Shown: positions 25,866 to 35,775 of the stretch, in pieces
Layout: every line of letters starts with the position of its first letter
How positions within the stretch are numbered: the stretch's first letter is position 1
Source: Streptomyces coryli
GTDB lineage: Bacteria > Actinomycetota > Actinomycetes > Streptomycetales > Streptomycetaceae
Direction: 5' to 3'
Assembly: GCF_011044975.1 (NCBI RefSeq)
Contig: NZ_JAAKZV010000039.1
Coordinates: 1 to 45,204, forward strand
DNA: 45,204 nucleotides
The notes under the pieces: model-generated
Told to the model about the DNA's origin: nothing
The model's input: only the letters and a program-made list of their open reading frames with translations
Databases searched by the model: none
Translations under genes and position numbers: made by a program

Positions 25866-27047
25866 ATGAGCACCAAGGACTTCATCGAGAAGGACTATTA
25901 CAAGGTCCTCGGCGTCCCGAAGGACGCCACCGAGGCCGAGATCAAGAAGGCGTACCGCAAGCTCGCCCGCGAGTTCCACCCGGACGCCAACAAGGGCGAC
26001 GCCAAGGCCGAGGAGCGCTTCAAAGAGGTCTCCGAGGCCAATGACGTGCTCGGCGACCCCAAGCGCCGCAAGGAGTACGACGAGGCTCGCACGCTGTTCG
26101 GCAACGGCGGCCTGCGCACCGGCCCCGGCGGCCCCGGCGGCAACTTCAACTTCGACCTCGGCGACCTCTTCGGCGGCACCCCGCCGGGCGGCGGCACCGG
26201 CTCCGGCGGCGGCTTCGGCGGCGGGCTCGGCGACGTCTTCGGCGGCCTGTTCAACCGCACCGGCACGGGCACCCGCACCCAGCCGCGGCGCGGCCAGGAC
26301 ATCGAGTCCGAGGTGACGCTGAGCTTCACGGAGGCGGTGGACGGCGCGACGGTCCCGTTGCGCATGTCATCTTCCGCCCCCTGCAAGGCCTGTTCGGGTA
26401 CGGGCGACAAGAACGGCACGCCGCGGGTGTGCCCGACGTGCGTCGGTACCGGCCAGGTGTCGCGGGGCGGAGGCGGCGGCTTCTCGCTGACCGACCCCTG
26501 CGTGGACTGCAAGGGCCGCGGCCTGATCGCGGAGAACCCGTGCGAGATCTGCAAGGGCAGCGGCCGCGCGAAGTCGTCCCGCACCATGCAGGTCCGGATC
26601 CCGGCGGGCGTCTCCGACGGCCAGCGGATCCGGCTGCGCGGCAAGGGCAGCCCCGGTGAACGGGGCGGCCCGGCAGGCGACTTGTACGTGGTCGTGCACG
26701 TCGACGCCCATCCGGTCTTCGGCCGCAAGGGCGACAACCTCACGGTGACGGTCCCGGTGACCTTCCCGGAAGCGGCCCTCGGCGGCGAGGTCTCGGTACC
26801 GACCCTGGGTGGCCCTCCCGTAAAGCTGAAGCTGCCCCCGGGCACCCCCAACGGCCGCACCATGCGCGCCCGCGGCAAGGGCGCGGTTCGCAAGGACGGC
26901 ACGCGGGGAGACCTTCTCGTGACGGTGGAAGTCGCCGTCCCGAAGGATCTGGACGAGACGGCGACCGAGTCGCTCGAGGCGTATCGCGACGCCACGGAGG
27001 GTGAGGACCCCCGGGCGGAGCTGTTCAAGGCCGCGAAGGGAGCATGA
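25866..27047 (+). CDS. dnaJ: Chaperone DnaJ (Hsp40), type I
   Basis: A 393-aa co-chaperone that delivers clients to DnaK and stimulates its ATPase. The J domain (about residues 9-75) has HPD at 38-40. A Gly/Phe-rich linker follows (about 80-135), then four zinc-finger repeats CKACSGTG, CPTCVGTG, CVDCKGRG and CEICKGSG, and the C-terminal substrate domains (RIPAGVSDGQRIRLRGKG, KLPPGTPNGRTMRARGKG). GGAGG lies 14-19 bases upstream within GAGGAGGGACGCCGGGG. The gene lies 27 bases after grpE, and its stop overlaps the hspR start. Confidence 0.98.
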   Translation: MSTKDFIEKDYYKVLGVPKDATEAEIKKAYRKLAREFHPDANKGDAKAEERFKEVSEANDVLGDPKRRKEYDEARTLFGNGGLRTGPGGPGGNFNFDLGDLFGGTPPGGGTGSGGGFGGGLGDVFGGLFNRTGTGTRTQPRRGQDIESEVTLSFTEAVDGATVPLRMSSSAPCKACSGTGDKNGTPRVCPTCVGTGQVSRGGGGGFSLTDPCVDCKGRGLIAENPCEICKGSGRAKSSRTMQVRIPAGVSDGQRIRLRGKGSPGERGGPAGDLYVVVHVDAHPVFGRKGDNLTVTVPVTFPEAALGGEVSVPTLGGPPVKLKLPPGTPNGRTMRARGKGAVRKDGTRGDLLVTVEVAVPKDLDETATESLEAYRDATEGEDPRAELFKAAKGA

Positions 27048-27514
27048 GGATGAACGGCGGTCGAGGCGGTCGCGGAGGCCGCAACCCCTACGAGCTGACC
27101 GAAGAGACCCCGGTCTACGTCATCTCGGTAGCAGCCCAGCTCTCCGGCCTGCACCCGCAGACCCTCCGCCAGTACGACCGCCTCGGCCTGGTCTCCCCCG
27201 ACCGCACGGCGGGGCGGGGCCGCCGCTACTCCGCCCGCGACATCGACCTGCTCCGCACGGTCCAGCAGCTCTCGCAGGACGAGGGCATCAACCTGGCGGG
27301 CATCAAGCGCATCATCGAGCTGGAGAACCAGGTCGCGGCGCTGCAGGCGCGGTGCGCCGAGCTGCAGGACGCCGTGGACGGCGCGGCAGCGGCGATGCAG
27401 CAGCGAGAGGCAGCGGTGCACGCGTCGTACCGGCGGGACTTGGTGCCTTATCAGCAGGTGCAGCAGACGAGCGCGCTGGTGGTGTGGAAGCCGAAGCGGG
27501 GGCGGGGGCAGTAG
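27044..27514 (+). CDS. hspR: Heat-shock repressor HspR (MerR family)
   Basis: A 156-aa DNA-binding repressor of the dnaK operon, clpB and other HAIR-carrying genes. The MerR-type winged HTH spans about residues 23-95 (YVISVAAQLSGLHPQTLRQY, RLGLVSPDRTAGRGRRYS), followed by a coiled coil (NQVAALQARCAELQDAV) and the basic end VVWKPKRGRGQ. The first ATG overlaps the dnaJ stop by 4 bases (ATGA); a second ATG lies two codons on, and either could be used. The operon autoregulates through the HAIR at 23148-23168. No terminator follows: its stop codon abuts the stop of the opposing NACHT gene, so transcripts from both sides should collide or overlap. Confidence 0.97.
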   Translation: MRMNGGRGGRGGRNPYELTEETPVYVISVAAQLSGLHPQTLRQYDRLGLVSPDRTAGRGRRYSARDIDLLRTVQQLSQDEGINLAGIKRIIELENQVAALQARCAELQDAVDGAAAAMQQREAAVHASYRRDLVPYQQVQQTSALVVWKPKRGRGQ

Positions 27515-30500
27515 TCAGCGGACGACTACCTCGATTCCGCTGGGAAGCGAGTCCCTGCGGAAGTCGCTGCTGTACGAAGGCGCGTCGAGCGTGAGGCGGG
27601 TCATGCCCGGGAAGAGCCCGGCCAGCCGGGACAGACCCTGGGTGCCGAGCTGATCGCGGTCGACGATGGTGAGATCGTTCACGTTCGGCAGCGCCACCCC
27701 TTCGGGCGCATCGATCAGGGCGTTCGGCGTCAGCCGGAGCTTCCGCAGCTCCGGCAGCTCGCCGAGCACCGCCCAGTCCGCGCGGTCGCCCGGGCTGCTT
27801 CGCCAGCCCAGGAAGAGCGACGACAGGCCCAGGAATCTGCGCAACGCCCGCAGATCCGCCACGGTGGCCGTCATCAGGTTGAGACTCACCAGCTCTGGCA
27901 TGGGCGGCAGTTGCCCCAGCTCCAGTGGGACGTCCCGCGAGGGGGACAGTGAGAGAAGCCGCAGTTGCCCCAGGGTGGCCAGTAGCCCGGGCAGATCTGC
28001 CAGCCGCGGGACCTCGTCCAGCACCAGCCCGGTTAGCGGCAGTTCGGCGATACCGGTGAGGTCGCGGAGGCGGGGGCAGTTGGAAAACCGGACGTACGTC
28101 AGCGTGGACTCATCAGCTAGGAACGCCGGATCCTCGAGATGCTGGTGATCCTGCATGACGAGATTCGTGAGCCGGGCTGTCGCCACGTAGCTCTGCAGCT
28201 CCGTCAGGTCGATGGTTCCCCGGGTTTCGAGCATGGAGCGGGTGCCCAGCGCCTTCAGCACACGCAGTTCGGCATCGGAGGTGACGGTGAAGTACAGCTG
28301 GAGGGGGTCGAGTCGGGAGATGACCTCCGCCGCGTAGTCCTCGCTGTCGAAGCGGTGCCACGCCCACACGAGCTGACGCCGTACGTTCAGCGAGGGGTGT
28401 TTGGCGTACTGGGAGAGGAAACCGATGGCTCGGTCCGACTCGACGTGCGACGCCGCGACGATGACCGGATGAGCCGTGCCGGCCTCGGCCTCCTCGGGGG
28501 CCGGGAGCAGATCGAGAACGATGGGGCCGGCCGCGGCGAGTGACCGTGCCTCCTCCAGAGTGGAGGGCGGGATGAGCCGTTCCACCTGCTGCTCCACGGC
28601 CTCCCGGACCATGGGATCCAGTTCCGCGGAGTGCTCCAGGCAGGCCATGGCCAGCAGACGGACCCGCATGGCGAGCACGGCCGCCGTTTCCCCGGGCCTT
28701 TCAGCGTGCCAGTCGGCCTCTCTCAGCAGTTCCCGGAGAATCTGATCCCGTTCTCGGGGCCGGGCCTGGGCCACCGCCATGCGGATGACGTCTTCCCACT
28801 GGTCGTCCGAGGCGTGGGTGGCCAGCAGGCCGATGTCGCCCTCCTGCACGGCCGCGCGGGCGCCGAGGTAGTCCTGGAACGTGCGATGCACGAAGTCCAC
28901 GGCGTCAGGGCCCGGCTCGCGCAGCAGGCCGCTGCGGTCCCGGAAGTGCTCGAGGACGGCGGAATCCTCGCCCAGCGCGGCCAGTTCGGGGACGGACGGC
29001 AGGGCGCCATGAATGATGAGCAGCGCCCGGTCGCGGGTCATCTCGGTGCGGCCGTTGCGGATCAGCCAGTACGCCAGCCGTTGCAGCACCTGCAGCTGCG
29101 GCTCCTCCCGCGGGTCGGGGCCCGTCATGTCGCGCTCACGGTCGCGGCGGGCGAGCAGCATCGACAGGGCTGCCTCATACAGCTCCTTGCGGCCGCGAGG
29201 GAGGTAGCCGCGGCGGTCGCGGTTCAGCGCGCACATCAGGCCGCACATCAGCGGGTTGGTGGCCAGCCGGCCGAGATCGGGCTTGGCGCGTACGGCGGCG
29301 CGAAGCTGGTTCTCGTACACCGGCAGCCGGGCATCCTCGTCGCCGCCAGTGCGTACGGCGGTGTGCCAGCGGTGAATGAAGTCGGCGACCGCCGTGGCGC
29401 CCATGGGCGCGAGGGTGAGTTCTGTGAAGCCTTCCGCGGCCAGCCAGTCCTCGTCGACCGCGGACGGCCGGGAGGTGACCAGCCAGCGATTGCCGGGATA
29501 GGCGTCGATGAGGTCCGTCAACCAGCGCTGGACGCGGGGCCGCTCACCCTTGGGTACTTCGTCGATGCCGTCCACCAACAGGAGTCCGCGGCCGGCGGTC
29601 AGCACCCGGTACTCCCAGCTGCGTGGCTGCGAGCCCGCCAGCGGGCAGTCGGTCTTCGCGAGGAAGTCCGTGGGCGCGGGCAGCCGTTCGTCCTTCCGGG
29701 TCAGGGTCCGCAGTGGCAGCACGAAGGGCACGAGGCCGCGCAGGTACGCCATGTGCTCGCCCGGGGCACGGGCCGTGGAGACGGCGAGCCACTGCACGAG
29801 GGTGGTCTTTCCGGAGCCGGCGGCGCCACGCAGCAGCACCCGATCGTGCTGGGCCAGCACTTGGTCGGCGGGAACGATGACCGGGCCGCTCGGCTCGAAC
29901 TGCTCCGGGAAGGATTCATCCTGGGCGGACCGCTGTGCGGCCGGCGCGGGCGCCGTCGCCTCCAGCCGCATATACGCCGCGTCGAGCGGCCACTTCGCCG
30001 GTGAGTGGGCCAGGTCGACGCCGTAAATCGTGAGCTTGCCGTGCCGCCGTGTCACATATCCGAGATAGTCCCGTTCGAAGGCGGCATCCTGCGCGTCCGG
30101 CCGTGGCGTACGGGCTATGAGCTCATCCGTCTTCGCGATCAGCTCCGCCTGTCGGCGGGTCTGGGCGACGAGCGTGGTCGCGACGAAGGTGGAGCGCTGG
30201 GTGAAGAAGTGCAGGATGTGCAGGCAGGCGAGATCGAGCAGGCGGTCGTGGAGGTGGGCGGCGTCTGCGGACAGGTGCCGCTCGGGGTGTCCGCCGGTGG
30301 CGCGCAGCTGGTGCGCGAGCTTCTCGGGGCCGAGCTCGACCGCCTCGACGTCGGTGAGGGTGAGGTCGCCGAGGCCACGCAATGACGCGGCGAGCGCGTC
30401 GGCGACGGCGGTCTCCTCGTCCGGCGGTACGGGCCGCTCCCCGCTCCGTAACGCCTGCTCGACCAGCTTCTGCGCAAGCTTGCGCAGCTCACGGTCGCCG

Positions 30501-30661
30501 AGCGCACGCTTCTCGCCTTTGAAGGACACCAGCCCGGACAGCCGCACCGGCTGGCCGGGGACAGCGACCTCGGCACCTGGTCCGTCCTTCACGAACAGCC
30601 GCGCCACCAACGGTCCAATAACGCCGGACGCGACCTTTAGTCCGACCGTGCTCGGCTCCAT
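27515..30661 (-). CDS. NACHT-domain STAND NTPase with C-terminal leucine-rich repeats
   Basis: A 1048-aa NLR-like protein. The N-terminal helical region (1 to about 260) resembles the helical module found before NACHT in actinobacteria; no known effector domain is recognised. The NACHT core has Walker A GAAGSGKTT (279-287), Walker B LLLVDGIDEVP (360-370) and the sensor-like NRWLVTSRPSA (391-401). Winged-helix and helical segments follow. Residues from about 800 on contain irregular leucine-rich repeats (LTGLVLDEVPRLADLPGLL, ELPELRKLRLTPNAL). Bacterial NACHT proteins are known phage sensors that act by abortive infection; this role is inferred here. AAGGGGGG precedes the ATG. The gene follows the YhcG-type nuclease by 29 bases, so they form an operon. 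Codon 71 is TTA (30449-30451), so translation may depend on bldA. Confidence 0.9.
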   Translation of the reverse strand: MEPSTVGLKVASGVIGPLVARLFVKDGPGAEVAVPGQPVRLSGLVSFKGEKRALGDRELRKLAQKLVEQALRSGERPVPPDEETAVADALAASLRGLGDLTLTDVEAVELGPEKLAHQLRATGGHPERHLSADAAHLHDRLLDLACLHILHFFTQRSTFVATTLVAQTRRQAELIAKTDELIARTPRPDAQDAAFERDYLGYVTRRHGKLTIYGVDLAHSPAKWPLDAAYMRLEATAPAPAAQRSAQDESFPEQFEPSGPVIVPADQVLAQHDRVLLRGAAGSGKTTLVQWLAVSTARAPGEHMAYLRGLVPFVLPLRTLTRKDERLPAPTDFLAKTDCPLAGSQPRSWEYRVLTAGRGLLLVDGIDEVPKGERPRVQRWLTDLIDAYPGNRWLVTSRPSAVDEDWLAAEGFTELTLAPMGATAVADFIHRWHTAVRTGGDEDARLPVYENQLRAAVRAKPDLGRLATNPLMCGLMCALNRDRRGYLPRGRKELYEAALSMLLARRDRERDMTGPDPREEPQLQVLQRLAYWLIRNGRTEMTRDRALLIIHGALPSVPELAALGEDSAVLEHFRDRSGLLREPGPDAVDFVHRTFQDYLGARAAVQEGDIGLLATHASDDQWEDVIRMAVAQARPRERDQILRELLREADWHAERPGETAAVLAMRVRLLAMACLEHSAELDPMVREAVEQQVERLIPPSTLEEARSLAAAGPIVLDLLPAPEEAEAGTAHPVIVAASHVESDRAIGFLSQYAKHPSLNVRRQLVWAWHRFDSEDYAAEVISRLDPLQLYFTVTSDAELRVLKALGTRSMLETRGTIDLTELQSYVATARLTNLVMQDHQHLEDPAFLADESTLTYVRFSNCPRLRDLTGIAELPLTGLVLDEVPRLADLPGLLATLGQLRLLSLSPSRDVPLELGQLPPMPELVSLNLMTATVADLRALRRFLGLSSLFLGWRSSPGDRADWAVLGELPELRKLRLTPNALIDAPEGVALPNVNDLTIVDRDQLGTQGLSRLAGLFPGMTRLTLDAPSYSSDFRRDSLPSGIEVVVR

Positions 30662-30690
30662 CCGCCCCCCTTGTCATGCTGCCGTCCAGC

Positions 30691-31770
30691 CTAGGCCGGA
30701 GACTCGTCTCCTGCCTCTGCGTCGAGCACGTCCTGCACCACGCGTGACAAGTCTTCCTCGGAAGGGAGCAGCGCCTTGGCGCTCGGCGGCAGCGTCGTGT
30801 ACGTGGAGACGGCCAGGGGCCGGTTGTTGGCATCGAGGGCCATCTGCACGGCCGCCCGGTTGCGTTTCGATCCGACGAGGATGCCGATGGTGCTGTCGTC
30901 CCGGTCCGGGTCGCGGACGAGGCGGTCGACCACCTCGACGTAGAAGCCGAGCTTGCCGACGTGCTCGGGCCTGGCCTCCTTGGTCTTGAGCTCGATGACG
31001 ACGTAGCGGTGCAGCTTGAGGTGATAGAAGAGCAGGTCGATGCGGAACTCATCGCCGCCGATCAGAACGGGGTACTGCCTGCCGACGAAGGCGAAGCCGA
31101 CGCCCAGCTCGGTGAGGAAGCGGACGATGTTCGCGACGATGGCGTCCTCGAGCTCGCGCTCCCCGAAGTTCTTGTCCAGGGAGAGGAAGTCCAGTCGGTA
31201 CGGGTCCTTGATCAGGTCCTTGCTGAGGCCGGAGTCGTCGGGGAGGGCGGCCGGGAAGTTGTTGTCCGCGGCGCCCTGGGTGCGGTGCAGCTCCTGGGCG
31301 ATGCAGTGCTCCAGCCAACCGCGGGACCAGCCGTGCCGGGCGGCCTCGGTGGCGTAGAAGTGCATGGCGGCAGGGGTCTTCACGCGGCTGACGAGGACGG
31401 TGATGTGGCCCCAGGGCAATTGTGCAACGGGCTGTTGCACAATTGGCTCCGGCCAGGTGCGGGCCATCTGCTGCATGTACATCAGGTTGCGGCGAGAGAA
31501 GCCGCGCTGGTTCGGGAAGGCCGTCTTCAGGTCCGTTGAGAGCCTGTCGACTACCTTCGCCCCCCAGCCCTCCTCGGCCTGCCGCTTGAGGATCAGGTGT
31601 CCGATCTCCCAGTACATCTGCACCAGTTCGGTGTTGACCGCCCGCTGGGCGCGCAGGCGGGCGCGGGAGACGGTGTTCTTCACGTCGCCGAGGAGGTCGC
31701 CGTACCAGGCCGGCAGGGTGGTGCCCTGCTGCGCGGGTACGGTGGGCTTGTTGCTGACGTTCTCGTTCAT
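30691..31770 (-). CDS. YhcG-family PD-(D/E)XK nuclease domain protein (DUF1016)
   Basis: A 359-aa protein. The N-terminal DUF1016 helical domain is clear (LVQMYWEIGHLILKRQ, FPNQRGFSRRNLMYMQQMA, LPWGHITVLV). The C-terminal nuclease-like domain has the PD-(D/E)XK signature: Asp in FRIDLLFYH and the ELK motif in YVVIELKT, followed by GKLGFYVEVVD. The biochemical activity of the family is poorly defined; its genes are often near restriction-modification and other defence genes. It is directly upstream of, and co-oriented with, the NACHT gene, so a joint defence role is plausible. The start MNENVSNKPT has no strong ribosome-binding site. Confidence 0.88.
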   Translation of the reverse strand: MNENVSNKPTVPAQQGTTLPAWYGDLLGDVKNTVSRARLRAQRAVNTELVQMYWEIGHLILKRQAEEGWGAKVVDRLSTDLKTAFPNQRGFSRRNLMYMQQMARTWPEPIVQQPVAQLPWGHITVLVSRVKTPAAMHFYATEAARHGWSRGWLEHCIAQELHRTQGAADNNFPAALPDDSGLSKDLIKDPYRLDFLSLDKNFGERELEDAIVANIVRFLTELGVGFAFVGRQYPVLIGGDEFRIDLLFYHLKLHRYVVIELKTKEARPEHVGKLGFYVEVVDRLVRDPDRDDSTIGILVGSKRNRAAVQMALDANNRPLAVSTYTTLPPSAKALLPSEEDLSRVVQDVLDAEAGDESPA

Positions 31771-31804
31771 GACGGCGAGAATCGCTCAACTCACCGCAGT
31801 ACAT

Positions 31805-31838
31805 AGGTGCATTGGTGGCTATAGCACCTGATCAGGCG
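31805..31838. promoter_or_regulatory. Inverted repeats upstream of the nuclease-NACHT pair
   Basis: AGGTGC/GCACCT arms enclose 13 bases (31805-31829) and are directly followed by the palindrome CCTGATCAGG (31829-31838). They lie 35-70 bases upstream of the nuclease start, an operator-like position. No known consensus is recognised. Confidence 0.35.
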
Positions 31839-31872
31839 ACTTTCGAACGCACTGTTGACGGGTGGCGGCCGT

Positions 31873-32274
31873 TCAGACCCGCCCCATCGCCCGCCTCAGC
31901 TCGATCTCGATGCAGACCCGGTCCGGGTTCGGGGATGGGGTGCGGCCGTAGCGTTCCGTGTAGCGGCGTATGGCTTCCTCGATGGACGCCGTGTCGGTGC
32001 GTACGTGGGCGATGCCCTCCAGGGTGGCCCAGCGGCGGCCCGCTACCTGGCAGAGGGCGACCGGGGCGCCGGCCGGGGCGGCGAGGACGTTGGCGACCTT
32101 GCGGCTTGCCTTGTTCGCGATCACTCGGGCCAGGCGCCCCTCCGGGTCGTACGTCGCGCCGACCGGGACTACGTGCGGTGTGCCGTCGGGGCGTGGCGTG
32201 GTGAGGGTCGGAAGGTGGTACTCCTGCCAGAAGGCCAGGAAGTCCGGGGCGGGGGCGTGCAGGGCGATCGTCAC
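31873..32274 (-). CDS. PPOX-class FMN/F420-binding split-barrel oxidoreductase
   Basis: A 133-aa protein of the pyridoxamine-phosphate-oxidase-like split-barrel fold. A GTG start at 32274 is chosen, giving VTIALHAPAPDFLAFWQEYH; the Pro/Arg-rich extension further upstream is implausible. Barrel-strand motifs are visible: LPTLTTPRPDGTPHVVPVGA, VIANKASRKVANVLA, VALCQVAGRRWATLEGIAHV. The K-x-S-R-K-V-A-N segment is typical of F420- or FMN-binding members. The substrate is unknown. It lies between the defence pair and clpB, 102 bases upstream of the nuclease gene and co-oriented with it. Confidence 0.85.
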   Translation of the reverse strand: MTIALHAPAPDFLAFWQEYHLPTLTTPRPDGTPHVVPVGATYDPEGRLARVIANKASRKVANVLAAPAGAPVALCQVAGRRWATLEGIAHVRTDTASIEEAIRRYTERYGRTPSPNPDRVCIEIELRRAMGRV

Positions 32275-32397
32275 GGGCGGAAAGCGTACGCCGCGCGCGG
32301 GGTGCGGCCGCGGGCGCGGGGGCGGAACCTGGAGGGGTGTGAGGCGTGCCACAGCGTCGCCGGTGGCGGGACCGGGCTCGTGACTGGCTCGCGCAAG

Positions 32398-32418
32398 GTT
32401 GAGTGGAATAGACTCAAC
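32398..32418. promoter_or_regulatory. HAIR operator (HspR site) of clpB
   Basis: GTTGAGT-N7-ACTCAAC is a perfect inverted repeat with the HAIR geometry; it differs from CTTGAGT-N7-ACTCAAG only in the outermost base of each arm. A -10-like TAGACT (32409-32414) lies inside it, so bound HspR would block RNA polymerase. It sits 54 bases before the clpB start. Confidence 0.88.
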
Positions 32419-32471
32419 TTAATTCAGGTTGGCCTGGGCAGGCAGCAGAACAGCAGGAGGAGCACACAGCA

Positions 32472-35078
<2,607 letters not shown>

Positions 35079-35168
35079 CCTCCGCCCCCACGCCCTGACC
35101 TCCGGGGTTGCCACACGGGGTCCGGGATGGGAGAGGATGGCGGTTACGCGTATGAAGGGAAATCCACG

Positions 35169-35708
35169 GTGAGCATCGACCCGTCCTCGATTCCGAATTT
35201 CGGCGGGGGCCAGCCAGAACCGGAGTCCGGTCCGCCCGCCGGGCCGATCATCCCCGACCAGGATCTGGTCAAGCAGCTCCTGGACCAGATGGAGCTGAAG
35301 CACGTCGTCGACGACGAGGGTGACCTCGCCGCGCCGTGGGAGCAGTTCCGCACGTACTTCATGTTCCGCGGTGAGGACGAGCAGCAGATCTTCTCGGTCC
35401 GCACCTTCTACGACCGCGAGCACTCCATCGACGACAAGCCGCGCCTGCTCGAGGTCATCGACGAGTGGAACGCCCGCACGCTGTGGCCGAAGGTCTACTC
35501 CCACACCCACGACGACGGCGGCGTCCGCCTGATCGGCGAGGCGCAGATGCTGATCGGCACCGGCGTCTCGCTGGAGCACTTCGTGTCGTCCACGGTGAGC
35601 TGGGTGCAGGCGTCGGTCCAGTTCGACAAGTGGCTGATCGAGCAGCTGGGCCTCGCGGCCGAGGTCGACGGCGACGGCGACGAGAAGCCGGGCGACGACG
35701 AGGCCTGA
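35169..35708 (+). CDS. YbjN-domain protein
   Basis: A 179-aa cytosolic protein. The GTG start at 35169 is chosen because GAAGGGA lies 8 bases upstream; an ATG 42 bases earlier has no such support. A Pro/Gly-rich N-terminal segment precedes a YbjN-like sensory-transduction fold (about 35-155, DLVKQLLDQMELKHVVDDEG, LLEVIDEWNARTLWPKVYSH). The C-terminus is acidic (VDGDGDEKPGDDEA). The biochemical role is unknown; the family resembles type III secretion chaperone folds. It follows clpB by 90 bases, with a possible TTGCCA -35 box in the gap, and ends at a strong terminator. Confidence 0.85.
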   Translation: MSIDPSSIPNFGGGQPEPESGPPAGPIIPDQDLVKQLLDQMELKHVVDDEGDLAAPWEQFRTYFMFRGEDEQQIFSVRTFYDREHSIDDKPRLLEVIDEWNARTLWPKVYSHTHDDGGVRLIGEAQMLIGTGVSLEHFVSSTVSWVQASVQFDKWLIEQLGLAAEVDGDGDEKPGDDEA

Positions 35709-35727
35709 GCGGCGTCGCAGCAGCGTA

Positions 35728-35763
35728 AACGGGGTCCGGGGCGGCAATGCCCCGGACCCCGTT
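35728..35763. terminator. Bidirectional intrinsic terminator
   Basis: A perfect 15-bp stem (AACGGGGTCCGGGGC and its complement) with the 6-base loop GGCAAT lies between the convergent YbjN and GH92 genes. Confidence 0.92.
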
Positions 35764-35775
35764 CCCGTTCTCGCT

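Noticed and set aside
27515-32274. Integrated mobile element carrying the NACHT and nuclease genes
   Set aside because: No integrase, transposase, flanking direct repeats or tRNA target is visible; insertion is inferred only from gene content.
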